Positions 1-12,245 of a DNA stretch of 64,000 bases are shown piece after piece. Every line of letters begins with the position of its first letter. The first letter of the stretch is position 1. The stretch covers positions 62,001 to 126,000 of the forward strand of contig MU839200.1 of NCBI GenBank assembly GCA_030685235.1, written 5' to 3'. Under the pieces are notes generated by a model that saw nothing but the letters and a program-made list of their open reading frames with translations, made no database searches and was not told where the DNA came from. The position numbers were made by a program, and so were the translations under genes. The stretch comes from Copromyces sp. CBS 386.78 (lineage: Eukaryota; Ascomycota; Sordariomycetes; Sordariales; Sordariaceae).

Positions 1-318
1 ATATTCGGTTGATAGTTAGAATTACGGCTATTACCTAGTGCTTCGTATCGCTCGGCTTCTCTAGTTAGTAGGAGCTGTTTTTAAGTAGCCTTCTGTACCT
101 TTCGCTAGAGGCGACCTTAGTAATTTTTCGTATATATGAAATGTTACGTTTATTGCCTTCTAACGGTTGCGTATTGTAGTAGATACCGGTAAGCCGGCTA
201 TACGTAAAAAGGGGTGGAATTGAGATTGACGGCTAGTTTGGCTAGTAGATTGCTGTTCGAAACGGCCGTAGAGGTTCTTCCTATACGAATGTACGGACTT
301 CCTTCTACTATAGTTTTA
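1..318. other. AT-rich RIP-mutated sequence, no gene
   Basis: The composition is TA-rich and CA/TG-poor, as in the rest of the left block. I see no open frame and no recognisable domain. It lies outside the LTR that starts near 319, so it is probably the host sequence or older repeat into which that retroelement inserted. Confidence 0.5.
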
Positions 319-475
319 TTAGGGTATAGTATAGAGCCCTGTGGTTATAGGTCTATAGGGCGGTATTATATGTACTAGCTGTACTATATTCAAACAGCTA
401 CACTTAATTGGTTGTACTAATGTAGTATAACACCCCTATTTATCTATTTATAAGGAGTAGGCAATATTTATAATA
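319..475 (-). repeat. LTR, probable 3' LTR of a minus-strand retroelement
   Basis: This stretch aligns along its length with 27975-28132. Most differences are G-to-A or C-to-T, the RIP signature; for example its right end reads ATTTATAATA where the other copy reads GCCTGTGACA. Read on the minus strand, the sequence just upstream (476-488) is a purine tract, GAGGGGGG, which suits a polypurine tract directly before a 3' LTR. The left edge is uncertain by a few bases. Confidence 0.6.
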
Positions 476-3400
476 CTACCCCCCTCTTAAATTAATTCCC
501 AACTTCAAAATCTATTTAAACCGTTTAAAAACTATTAATATTTATAAAGTAGGGCTTACTAAGGCAGGTAAACGCTTAGCGCTAAACCTCCTATTAAGGG
601 GCCGAATATTAGTTAAAATATTATTAGATATACCCCTTTCGTAAAGACTACTCGATTATTACTTTAAATAATTCTAAATAAGTTTAAAACGTTCCTAACC
701 GTTTTATAAATTTCCTATTTATATTTTACTATTATTAACCCCCGACGGAGGGTACTATAAGAACGTTCGTAGTATAGTAATATATAGGGACATTTATATC
801 TTTATTAGTATTATAGATTATAGAGACCTTTTATTCGAATTTCGTTATAATTATTATAATTATCTTTTCTCTATTTTATAATTATCTCCCCCTTCCCTAC
901 TAACTATAATATAAAATTTTAATTATATAGGTTTTAACCGTTGGTTAGGGGGGGTAAGGTGAGGTATTAGGGGGTAGGAAACGTAAGTACGCTATAAGAT
1001 ATATTATTTCCCGGTTATTATTAATAGTACTTTTATTATTATAGTAGGGTATTTATAAGGTAATTCGGCTAGAATATATAGAATAAACCATTATTAAACT
1101 CTTTATTTTTTATATTTATTTACTTTATTTATTATTTAACCTTATACTCCACCGGACCTATTAATTATTTACTTTTGGGGCGGCTATAACGGGGATTAGA
1201 GAGGGCATTTTAATTAGGACCTCCTTTTTAACCTTTAATTAAATTTTAAATCTTTTCTTAAAATTAATATATAATAGTCCTAATTCTGGTCGTTTCTTAT
1301 GAAGGTCTTAAATTACTTCCTAGCAACCGTCGAAGTTGGCTGCTAATTGCTAATTTAAAGGGTAATAAGACTACTTTATTAAGTAGTACTATTATCCTTT
1401 AATCTTTTAATAATTTAAAAGTTCTTTAAATTCTTAATATTTATTTTCTTCAAAATTATTAGTTTTAATAATTATTATGCCTTTATTAGCCTTAATATTA
1501 GTTATAAGATCTTTTTAGTTTGGTAAGCTTTTAATATATAGTTTAATTTTAAATATATTAACGATATAAATAACCTTTATATTATTAAATAAAGCTAATT
1601 CTACTGTATATAAGGTAGCCTTTATAATACGAAAAAGTCTTTTAAAATATAGTATTAATTTATTATACAGCCTATTAATTACGTAGTTAACTATATTAAA
1701 TATAACCTTATCCCTAACTTTATACTTAGGCGTATTAGTACGTATCACGGGGCAAGGCGAACGTTAGGTATTTGTAAAGATATTCGCAATTGTACGAGGA
1801 AGAGGAAGCTATCTGGGGGAGCCCTAATAGCCATTTATATATAGTAAGTATATAGCCTGTACAACCTAATTATCCTATAAATTATCCTATAGATTATCCT
1901 ATAGGCTAATATAGTCTATATAACCTTAGCGATAGGGGTAGGCTAATAACCGCAGCTAGTTAAATATTAGATACGTTCAACCGTATTTACTATGTTGGGT
2001 CTCTATAGCTAATTAGAGTATATTATTAACCCGGTAATTATTATTATAGTAAAGGTAGCGATATAGGACGGTTAATTAATTATAAATAACCCTATAATAT
2101 TTCCTTCGCTTAAAATACTCCTAGGGTAAAAATACTTCCCTTTTTAATCTCCTCTATAATATTTATTATTTACCCTTTTATATTATTTTTATTTTCCTTT
2201 TTAGGCCGCTACTTTACCTTCTTAGTAATGTAGTAATCGCTGTACTATTAGTATTATCTTTTCTGGCGGTTAGTCTATTCTAGCGGCCTTCTTTAAAGCC
2301 TTCTTAGCTCTATAGTAATATTTTTCGTCCGTAATCTATTGTAGTAGTATTAATATATTTAGGTTATTATTATAAAACTTTTTAAAGTCGTTAATATAAT
2401 ATTTTATATCCTTTTATAGTTATTAAATAGAATTGTAGGGGCTTCCCTAAATTACCTAGTATTCCTATCTATTATTTTCTATATTAAAACGGCAGTCGTC
2501 GATAGTTTTATAAAATTATTCGATTACGTTTTTAATATTATTTATTCATTTTATAATCTGCCTATTATTTGTTCGGATATTTTAGGTTTTATTTTACCCG
2601 GAGATCCTTTAATAATTCTAAGGTTTTATTATATTAATATAGAAAATATAATTATATTTTATATTAACGGGGAGCTTTAGTGTAATGTGGTAACTATTTG
2701 TTTTTATAATTTCAAAAGGCCTTTCCTATAATAGTATAAATTTAATTTATAGACGGTTTAATATAAGGTTAATTATATTAAGTAAAATTTTATTGCCGAT
2801 ATAATATTTTAGTATATTGGATTGTTTTTCGTTAATAGTTTCTTTGTATTATATTTAATTATTTTTAATTATAGCGGTAATTTTGTTTAATATTATATTA
2901 AATTAGTCGGCGATTTCGTTAGTTTTAAAGTATTTTGCCCGCTATATTTTAGAAAGCTTTAGTAGGTATAGTTGGGCGGGTTCGATTCTTATTTGAAGGT
3001 AAAAATTATAATTTACGAAGAATGGAAATATGCTGGTATTATTTAAATATATATTATTACCCGCGAATTCTATTAGGGGTAATTAATTAATTTAATTATT
3101 TTAAGTTTAATTAATATAAGTATAAAGGAAATATTTTAATTTAATATTAATACATTCGGTTTAATTATTAATTTCTTTATAGAAAGCCGATAATAATTTT
3201 AAAGTAATTTTTAACTTTTTAGATAGAACCTTCTAAAGTTATAAAATAAATTAAGTATTATAATTGGAAATAATAGTATTCGGTAGGCTATAAAGGGCGT
3301 AAATTTTTTCGATAAATTGATTAACGAATTTTTTTGTAGTTAATATTTCGATTAGGATATAGTATTTTATTTTCGTTAAGTAGTTTATTATTATAGTAAT

Positions 3401-4658
3401 ATATTTATATTTTCGGCCTCCCCGGACGTAAAGTATTATAGGGGTAATATAATTAATAACGATATCCTTTTATAGGGCGAAGGGTATTAGTAAAAGTTTT
3501 AAAAGCTTTATTAGTATGCGTTGTAACGGTTTCGTTTTTATATATTAGAGGTAGGCTTTATAATAAGATTTAATAGCTTTTTCTATACCCGGCTAATAAA
3601 ATAAGCGATTAAAAGTAGTAAACATTTTATCCCGGCCTTAGTAGTTTATTAATACAGGTTTATAATACTTTCGTATAAGATATAATTATAGTACAGTATT
3701 TTCTAGGTCGATTATAAGCGTTAAATATTAGTATATTTTATTATTAATTGCGTAGTATTTTGTAAAAGCTATTTTTCTTATATTTTTCTTTAATATTTTA
3801 GGTTATATTCGACGGTTTTTGTTTGTAAGGGCGGCTATTAAATTTTAATAGAAAATTAAATTATAATAATTAGCGTTGATTAATTTATTTGTAAATAATT
3901 CTTTTGGGTTAAATTTATAAGTATAAATATAATTTACGAAAATAGAAGGGTTGAAAAGTACTTTATAACGGGCTTTTAACCGGTCGTCGTTTATATTTTT
4001 CGGTATATTTTCTAATTTTTTATTTAAAGTATTAAAATGGATTTAAAGAGTATTCGGCCTATATTTAATAATAAAATTAAATTTAGATAGGAAATTAGAT
4101 TACTATATATATTATAGCGTGAGTTTCTTATTCTCCGTAAAGGTTTATAAGTTTTTATAGTCGGTTAGGATTTTAAATGGTTTTTAGACGCTTTATAATT
4201 CCGGTCCTTATTCTTCTAAAGTTTTAATAATTATAAGCAGTTCTTTATTATAAATATTGTAATTATATTCTACGGTGGAATATTTCTATAAAAAATATAC
4301 GATTAGGCGTAAAATATTTTCGTTATTATATTAGGATAGTATACCGCTTGCGGCTTAATTAGAAATATTAGTTTCGATTACGGTTGGGCGGGACTAATTG
4401 TAAATTCGAAGGATGGGACTTATAATAAAGGCTTTTTTTAATTTTTTAAAAGTTTTTTAATAGTTTTTTATTTAATGCTATTTAGTTAATTTCTTCGTAA
4501 AATCGTATAGTAGAATAATTATAATTGAAAAGTATTAGATAAAGTGCTAGTAGAAATTTGTAAATCCTAGGAATTTTTAAAATTAGCGTTGTAATTACGG
4601 GGCTTCCTATTTAATAATAGTTTTTATTTTTGTAAGGTTTATTTCTATACCCCCTAGT
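476..4658 (-). mobile_element. Gypsy element A, left part (integrase to RT), RIP-degraded
   Basis: This is the 3' half of a Ty3/Gypsy pol gene on the minus strand, with many stop codons. The clearest domain is the integrase C-terminal GPY/F-like module in the 77-codon open stretch at 1515-1748. There a PKYKVRDKV stretch is followed by a KLILYFKRLFRI stretch, which matches the PKYxVGDKV...KL...GPFxI pattern of chromovirus integrases. Above it lie the integrase core, RNase H (about 4190-4440) and the end of reverse transcriptase, where a GIEINLTK motif matches the FLG..I...GIE.nP.KV motif. The reading frame resumes at 12246, so elements T1 and E1 split it. It is non-coding today. Confidence 0.7.
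1515..1748 (-). pseudogene. Integrase C-terminal (GPY/F) fragment of element A
   Basis: This open stretch of 77 codons survives inside the RIP-mutated pol gene. The residue pattern (PKYKVRDKV, then KLILYFKRLFRI, then YTVELAL and YIVNIFKIKLY) fits the integrase tail that ends in HvS.LKP in Gypsy elements. It has no independent start or promoter and is a remnant, not a gene. Confidence 0.65.
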
Positions 4659-4666
4659 ATAATAAA
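4659..4666. repeat. 8-bp target-site duplication of T1 (left)
   Basis: ATAATAAA directly abuts the left TIR of T1 and is repeated exactly at 12238-12245 after the right TIR. Confidence 0.8.
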
Positions 4667-4809
4667 GAGAAACTCTATTTGTACGGACCTAAAACTCTAT
4701 TTGTACGGACTAAAAATTTAAATATTAAAGATAACTTTACGAAATAAAATCAGAAAATAGCAAAAGTAATACCGTTTTGATTCTTGATTTTTAACAGATT
4801 TAACTAGAC

Positions 4810-5042
4810 TGTCACAGGGTTAGCCTGTATTACATATGCTAGTGACAGTAGCTCTCTAAGACTCCTGTTACTATTATCGGTTAATTGGCTATGCCTCCCG
4901 CCATAGACCTACTAGGGGTTTATAGTTCGAATCCTATAAAGGCCCATCTCCCAATCGTACCTCTACACTCTTCCCTTTCTTCCCTCGTATAATTACGCAT
5001 ATTAATCATCTACACCCAACTTCTCGCCCTCTTCCCGTAATA
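4810..5042 (+). repeat. 5' LTR of E1
   Basis: It is 233 bp, starts with TGTCACAGGG and ends CCCGTAATA. It matches 11727-11959 with mostly transition differences. The pyrimidine-rich CTCTTCCCTTTCTTCCCTC stretch near its 3' end is conserved in both copies. Confidence 0.85.
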
Positions 5043-5439
5043 ATTAATTACACTTTTTAACTATTACGTTTACAATATAAACTTATTTATCGCAATTATT
5101 TTTAATCGCGCACGTATAAGGATCGCTTCATTACAAATCGCTAAACCTAATACCCCCCCCTAAACTTCGATAATCGTAGTTACAACAATCACCCAATCAA
5201 GACTCCATCATCCCTTTACTAGTATGTAAAGGAAGGTACTCTTTATCTAATAGATAAGAAATCGCCTATCTTTAATTGCCTTAAATAGTCTTAATAGTAA
5301 ACCTTCTCTTTTATTAAACGGTCCTAATTGCGGACCTTCACCCTTTTTTCGTTTCGAACGGTTATTTCTCTTTTATTTTATACTTTACAATAATAATAAT
5401 CCCGCCCTTTTCTCCCTAGACAATAATTTTAGAAGCGGT

Positions 5440-6960
5440 AATCTCCCTAACTTCGCAACTCTTAAGGCTAGCGCTTTTAATTTAAATTCGCTATACTCCA
5501 CCCTTAATAAAACCTTCGAAATTAAATTCAATACTATAATTTACCGTACCGCACTTTTCGAAATTCCTAAAGACGTAGCTTTTACTAACCTTATTAAAGG
5601 CTTCGACTAAGAGAATAGCCTGCTTATTCTTCGTAAATACTTCGAAAACGCGGCCGTTATTACTTATTACCCTACTTTCCAATCTATCGTCGTACCCTTT
5701 AATCGTTTCTATTGTACTAATTTCGTACTTTACAACGACGTTACTAGTAACTTCGAACGTTCTAAGGAAAAGTTTAAGACCGCCCGCTAAGTAGCTGACG
5801 ACGCCTAGTCTAATTTTAATTAAAAGAACTTCAATTATATTAACTTCAAGTCCGCTTACAATACTTTATTTGCGGAGTACAATACCTTTAAATATAAACT
5901 TCCTCTTCTTCCGTCAATAATACGATTACGAAAGTAATTATATCTTCCTCTCTTTACTAAACGGTAGAAAACCCGCCTATTTTTACCAGTAAAGAGATTA
6001 GCGGCTCCGTTTATAAATATAAAATCTTTAAAGCTTAACACTTTTATATTTAATTTTAATAGAAATATAACGCCGCCCTTTATTCTTTTAAAAACATTAA
6101 AATTATCCGTACTACTATATTTTTAGGCCCTAAAATTTTATCCGGCATTTAAAATAATTTAGATATAATCTAGTCGGATTCTAACGAAGCGAATTAGCGT
6201 TAAAAGATAGGCGTTGAATTTATAGAATATCTAGTCTTTCGTTTTTAGAATATAAATTTCAAAATAGATATCGACTACCGTTTATAAGAGCTATATATAA
6301 AGAATATATTTTTCGTAAATTTCGAACTTGAATTAACTAATTTAATAAACTTCTACAATTTCAATAATTCAATAAAGGTCTATTATTTCTAGAATAAAAT
6401 TAATAAGCATTTCTATAACGTTCTCGTTTACCGCGACCTTCCCCCCGATAATAACTTTAAGCGTTAATTTAAAATATATTACAACGTCGCTAGCAACTTT
6501 AAAAACGTAAATTATCGCTAGAAAATAGTAAATTACTTCTTTAATCCTAATAGTAGTAGTAGCGGTAATAGTAATAGAAGTCGTTCTAATACTAAACCTA
6601 CCGCCGATAACATTCTTATTAACTAAGGTAGTAATAAAATAAATTTAGACGTTATTAATCTCGTAGTTTTTATCTATAAGGATATTTTCGACTAATGTTC
6701 TTATAATAGCCTCTACCGTCGTTATAATAAGCTCGGCTATATCGCCTACAATTATACCGCTTCAGTTAACTACGGTTCTTAGGGCCCTTAATATTCCGCT
6801 AGTAAGAAATTAAAGAATAAAAGTCGTGGCAAAGGTCGTAACCAAAAGTAGGTCCGTACTACCGATACCGTTCTAATTACCCCGGCCGCTCTAACCGCCA
6901 AACCCGCCGCTAGTAAAAAATATTATAACGATTAAAAAAACGCCTAGCCTCTATTTACAA
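5440..6960 (+). pseudogene. gag remnant of E1
   Basis: The region between the 5' LTR and the protease should encode the capsid protein and nucleocapsid. A degenerate zinc-knuckle-like stretch is readable near 6690-6760 (CSYNSLYRRYNKLGYIAYN), where tyrosines stand at positions usually held by cysteine or histidine. A C-to-T change would convert His to Tyr and a G-to-A change Cys to Tyr, as RIP predicts. Capsid homology cannot be confirmed by eye. The frame is broken throughout. Confidence 0.5.
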
Positions 6961-7089
6961 TCGCGTATAGAGGCCTAGCCGAATTATATTTAAAAAATAA
7001 GTTTCAAATTTTATAGAATTAAAAGATTTAGAGGAAATTAAAATTTAATTATTAAATAATTTTATTTCCCCAAATTTAATACTTTTATC

Positions 7090-7400
7090 TTCTTATATTA
7101 TAACCCGTTTGCGTAAAAACTATTATATTACCCTTATTAATAGCGGTTACTCCGCTTTCGTATTTATTAATCGCTCCTTTATCGTTAAAAATAACCTTCC
7201 CCGTTTCCGATTATTAAAAATAAAAAAATTCGTTCTTATTAACGGAGTAATTAAGGGCATTATTTCTAAAAGAGTAATAATTAAATTCCGGATTAACTAT
7301 TATAAAGAGACTATTACCTTCTTAATTCACAATATTTTTAGGAAGTACTTAATCATTTTAAATTTCCTATAGATATAATACTATCCGTTAAAAATCAACT
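7090..7400 (+). pseudogene. Retroviral-type aspartic protease remnant of E1
   Basis: An open stretch of 87 codons at 7109-7372 contains LINSGYSAFVFINRSFI, which matches the (D/N)SG(C/A)SxxFI active-site region of Gypsy proteases with Asp changed to Asn. A GIISKRV stretch follows. The Asp-to-Asn change (GAx to AAx) is the direction that RIP produces on this strand. Confidence 0.65.
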
Positions 7401-8519
7401 ACGAGTAGTATAGTATATACTTTAACTACGCCGTCTACTGAGGCCGCTATTTACTAACAAGTCTCCCTAAATACTAAATAGTAGTACTTAAAGCTTTTAC
7501 TAACTAGGTTTCGGTAGTTTCTATCCATTAAATACTTATCCCGCCGATTAAGAAAGAAGAGACTAAATTTCCTTTTCTAATTATTAAAAAAGAAGAAACC
7601 GAATTTCCCTTTCCAACTATTAAGAAGGAGGAGACTAAGCCTTACCCTCTAGCTATTAAGAAAGAGAAGATTAAGAAAATCGTAATAGAGCCCGAACCCT
7701 TATCCGCTCCCGAACTCCCTCCTACCGCTATTAAACCTAAAATCGATCCTAAAACCGGCTACTATACAATCCCCGCTCTTATTAAAACGCTAATAGCCCG
7801 GAAGGCTAAATCTAAAATCGCTATTACTAGTACCGCCGCTTTCCTTATTAAAACTAAAAGCCCCGCATTTTATAAGCCCTATATACGTATAGGTAACCGC
7901 CGTATTTCAATTAGCGCAAATCGCCCTTAATACCGCCGTTTTTATAAGCCCAATTATAAATTCAACCCTAGTAATATTAAGGCACTCAATGCAACCGCGT
8001 TTAATTTTATTTATGAAAAGGAATAGCTGCAGCCGTACGTTACGAACTACGCTAAAATCAAAAGACTAGCGGCTATAGTAGATCTTCAAAATCTAGATTT
8101 AATTAAAGAAATAGTTAATAGTATTATAGAAGGCGATAGAAAGAAGTATAAAGAAAGTCTACCTCCCGCATTTTATAATTTTATTAATAAAATAATTAGT
8201 ATTTATATTTTAAAAGATACCCGAAAGGCTACGATTCTTACTAAAATAATTAACCTTACCGGAAATTTCGAAACCGATACGCCTATATACGAAGAGATTA
8301 TCCAATAAATATACTTGGCTAAAGTCGACGAAGAGGATATAAAGAAGTTTTTCAATAAAGTAGACCGGCCGTTAAAAACTAAAGAAGAAATTATCGAAAT
8401 TTTAAACCGTTTTAAGGGATAGAAATATATTAACGAAGTTACTACTTTCCTACTCTCGCTAGCAGAGGAAATCCCTCCCTATCGTTTATACAATTATAAA
8501 ATCGAATTATAACTAGGAG

Positions 8520-11430
8520 AATAACTTCCTAACATACAATTACAATACGTATTACCTATAAAAATTTTTATTATTAAAAAGTAGATTAATAATAATTTAA
8601 AAAAGAAATTTATCCGGCTATTATAATTTGCGGCCGCTTCCCCTCTCTTACTAATTAAGAAACCCGGAAGCGGAATCTACATTTATATAGACTACTACAG
8701 TATTAATAACGTTATAATAAAGATATATTATCCGTTACCGCTAATTAAAAAGACCCTTAATACAATTTGCAAAGCTAAAATTTTTACGAAATTCGATATT
8801 ATCGCTACATTTAATAAGATCCGTATTAAAAAAGGATATAAATAGTTTACCGCCTTTATTACCCATTTTAGCCTCTACGAATCTATTATATATCCATTCG
8901 GTTTATAAGGCGCGCTAAGAACCTTCTAAAATTATATTAACGACGTTTTATATAATATTTTTAACGTTTACGCCACCGCCTATTTTAACGATATCTTAGT
9001 TTATTCCGATAACGAAAAGGAATATAAAAAATACGTTAAGGAGGTTTTATAAAGGATAATTAAAATAGGATTCTAAATTAATATTAATAAGTACGAATTC
9101 TATACGTAGCGAATTAAATATTTAAATCTTATTATCACCCTAAGTAGTCTCGAAATAAACCTAGAGAAGGTTTCTATAATTATAATATAGGAAGTTCTAA
9201 ATTCTAAAAAGTCGTTTTAGCGCTTCCTAAGATTCGCTAATTTCTATTGTCGTTTTATTAAATATTTTTCTATTATTGCCGGCCTATTATACGAATTAAT
9301 TAAGAAAACGGTAGGATAGGAATAGGAAGAATAGTATTAGAAGTTTTTCGAAATATTAAAGAAGGCTTTTAATAGCGGACCTATTCTCCGTATTTACAAT
9401 TAGTCTAAATAAACTATCGTAAAAACTAATATATCTAATTAGGTTTATAGAAGTATATTATTATAATATAATAAAGAAGGTATCTTCTAACCTATTGCCT
9501 ATTTTAATTAATAGTATTCCTTAGTAGAATATAATTATAATATTTACAATAAGGAGTTACTAGCTATTATTAAGGCCTTAGAGGAATAGCGCCCCGAGTT
9601 AGAAAGAATATAATAACTTTTTAAAATTCTTATAAATTATAAAAATCTGAAGTCCTTTATTATTAATAAGCAGTTTACCCCTTAGTATATACGATAGTTT
9701 TAATTTCTCTCCTAATTTAATTTTACAATTAAATACCGGCCGGATTTATTATAAGTATACCCTAACGCCCTAAATAAGAAATTAGAGGACTTACTTAAAA
9801 ATAAAGCCGACGAGCGGTTATTAGTTAAAAATAAGGTTTTATTCGATTATAATATCTTCGTTAACGGAACTTTCGTTTTAGAAAATAGAAAAGAGGTTAT
9901 TAACGTTAGAACCGAATATATTTATAACTTAAAAATAATAAATAATAAATTTATTAATAATTTAATTATAGAAAATTATGAAAAGTCGGTATTTTTATAA
10001 AATTTATTCGTTTACTTATCGGACCTCGGTCGCTATACATAATCTAAGGAAGTAAAGAATTATTTAAAGAAAATATTTTTCGTTAAATATAGGGCAATAT
10101 AAGGATAAATATACTTTCGAAGTACTATTCTTATTAACCCTAACGATATTAAACTTTAATTCCAGCTCTTCCGCCGTATATATAATTCGCTATTTACTAG
10201 CTACCCAGGTCGTAAAAAAACTTATTCATTATTTTTTTAATTTTTCTTTTAATTAAGGATATTTAGTACCGTTAAAGCTTATTATAAGGCTTACCTACCG
10301 TATGCCAAATCTAAACCGTTACGATACTCCCTTTACGGATTTTTAAAACCGCTAGCGGTACCCTTCGTATTATAGAAGGATATTTCTGTAAATTACGTTA
10401 CCCTTTTAACGTCCTACGTACGTTAGGGATAGGAATTTAAATATATAACCGTCGTCGTTGACTACTTAATAAAAATACAATACTTTATTCCTACAATTAG
10501 CTTTATAGCCGAAGAATTAGTAAACCGATTTATTAAAAGGATTTATAATATTTACAACTTACCGAATTCTATTATATTAAACTACGGCTCCTAATTCGTT
10601 TTATAATTTTAGAGAACTTTATCTTCCTACTTAGAAGTAATTCTTAAGCCCTCCTCCGTATTCTACCTAATTACTAACAGTTAAATAGAACGTATTAATA
10701 TAGAAATAGAGAAATATTTTTATTTTTATATTAATTAGGCGTAGGACAATTAGGTAAACTAATTCCCAATTGCGGAATTTACTAGTAATAACCTAGTTTC
10801 TAAAATAACGGGAATATCCCCCTTCTTTACTAACTATAATTTCTACCTTTATATAAGTATTAAGCTAGCGAAACCGTACCCGCCTAATCTATTAATTTAG
10901 TAATAAATAGAATATTTCAAAGCTAATAAAGTAATTAACCGCTTTAAGAAGGTATTAGAATACGTTATAGACCAAGCAAAGTAAATTTAATAACAATACA
11001 AAACTAACACTAATATTCGAAAGACGGATGCCCCGAAGTATAAAGCGGGAGACAAGGTCCTACTCAATACGGAGAATCTCGATACTAGCCGCCCGTATAC
11101 GAAGCTCACCCCCCTTTATAAAAGCCCGTTCGAAATTATTAAAGCAAATAGCTATAGAGTTATATTTAGGCTCCCTATTAATATAAAGTATAGCCCAACG
11201 TTCTACGTTAGCAAAGTCAAACCATAGGCCGAAGTAGGCATCCTAAGATAATTAGAAGTATAAAAAAGGGACGTTCGTACTAACTATAGCCAAAATATAC
11301 GGAGGATTAATAACGAAGAAGATTCGGTAGAATAGGATTTCGTTAAGATCGACGGCTACCGCAAAGTAGCCAACGGTCGTTGGGAATATTTCGTCGTCTA
11401 AGTATTACTTTATTAGCCTTTATAATAGCC
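8520..11430 (+). pseudogene. pol remnant of E1: RT, RNase H, integrase, chromodomain
   Basis: In one frame the reverse transcriptase is readable from about 8560. It shows LLLIKKPGSG, YYPLPLIKKTL, IFTKFDI and the catalytic box YFNDILVYS at about 8978 (canonical Y-DD-ILVYS, first Asp now Asn). RNase H follows at about 9400-9600, with EYNYNIYNKELLAIIKALE. The integrase covers about 10300-11220 and its tail reads KYKAGDKVLLNTENL with KLTPLYKSPFEI. A chromodomain-like end follows at about 11310-11410 (VE.DFVKIDGYRKVANGRWEYFV). Stops, mostly TAG from CAG or TGG, interrupt it all along, so no protein can be made. The chromodomain marks E1 as a chromovirus. Confidence 0.8.
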
Positions 11431-11726
11431 GCGTACTAATGTAACTATATCCCTTAAAGCGATATAGCAATTCTACGAAGTATACCCGGAGGCTCTAGTA
11501 CTACCGGATTAACTAGCGGTAGAATAGAAGCGGAGGAAGACTTTGGAAGCGGAGGAGATACTAGAGCCGGCTACGGAAGCGGAAGTTCCGCGAATAAGGT
11601 ACGAGAGGAGGTCGCCGTAATTAGCGGCTATAGAAGTTTTTTATAATTGGACTAAACGTTTAATAGGGTTATTTATTATTTTATATAATTTTAATTAGCT
11701 ATATAGCTTCTTTTAGTCCGAAGAAG

Positions 11727-11959
11727 TGTTATAGGGTTAGCCTATATTGTATATGCTAGTGATAGTAGCTCTTTAAAACTCCTATTACTATTATCGGTTG
11801 ATTGGTTGTGCCTCCCGCTATAGACCTACTAGGGGTTCATGGCTCGAGTCCTATAAAGGCCCATTTCCCGATCGCACTTCTACACTCTTCCCTTTCTTCC
11901 CTCGTGTAATTACGCATATCAATCATCTACACCCAACCTCTCGCCCTCTTCCCGTGATA
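11727..11959 (+). repeat. 3' LTR of E1
   Basis: This 233-bp copy starts TGTTATAGGG and ends CCCGTGATA. It pairs with 4810-5042 and is followed by the TAGAC target duplication. Confidence 0.85.
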
Positions 11960-12245
11960 TAGACTTGCCTGAGGGATTAAGGACTTTCATAGCAGAAGAT
12001 TTATTTTTTATATATATTATTCTTTTAATTATAATTCTGATAATCTTCTTCTTCATTTCTAGGTGATTAGAGCGCTTCCTAAGAAAGTATAAGTATCAAA
12101 AAATAGAGAAAAAAAAAACCAAATATTATAAGCCCGGTTTTTTATTTATACCTTCGCGTTATCTTAGAGAAATCCTTCAACTCTAATTTCGGGGTCCGTA
12201 CAAATAGAGTTTTAGGTCCGTACAAATAGAGTTTCTCATAATAAA

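Larger units (their letters stand above)
4810..11959 (+). mobile_element. E1: complete Ty3/Gypsy chromovirus with LTRs, RIP-inactivated
   Basis: The ends are defined by two 233-bp LTRs and a 5-bp duplication, TAGAC, at 4805-4809 and 11960-11964. The order gag, protease, reverse transcriptase, RNase H, integrase, chromodomain is that of Ty3/Gypsy elements. Every frame carries many stop codons produced by C-to-T or G-to-A change. E1 inserted into the small element T1, which itself lies in Gypsy element A. The two LTRs differ mainly by transitions, so RIP rather than age accounts for much of their divergence. Confidence 0.88.
4667..12237. mobile_element. T1: TIR element of the GAGAAR family, split by LTR element E1
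   Basis: The inverted ends run from 4667 to about 4710 and from about 12194 to 12237. Each consists of GAGAAA, the 16-bp motif CTCTATTTGTACGGAC, CTAAAA, and the same 16-bp motif again. An exact 8-bp duplication, ATAATAAA, flanks the element. Without E1 and one copy of its TAGAC duplication, T1 is about 416 bp, nearly the size of T3. No transposase is visible, so T1 is non-autonomous. It sits inside the RT region of Gypsy element A, whose frame continues on both sides. The superfamily is not assigned: an 8-bp duplication is compatible with hAT, P or Mutator-like transposases. Confidence 0.8.
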
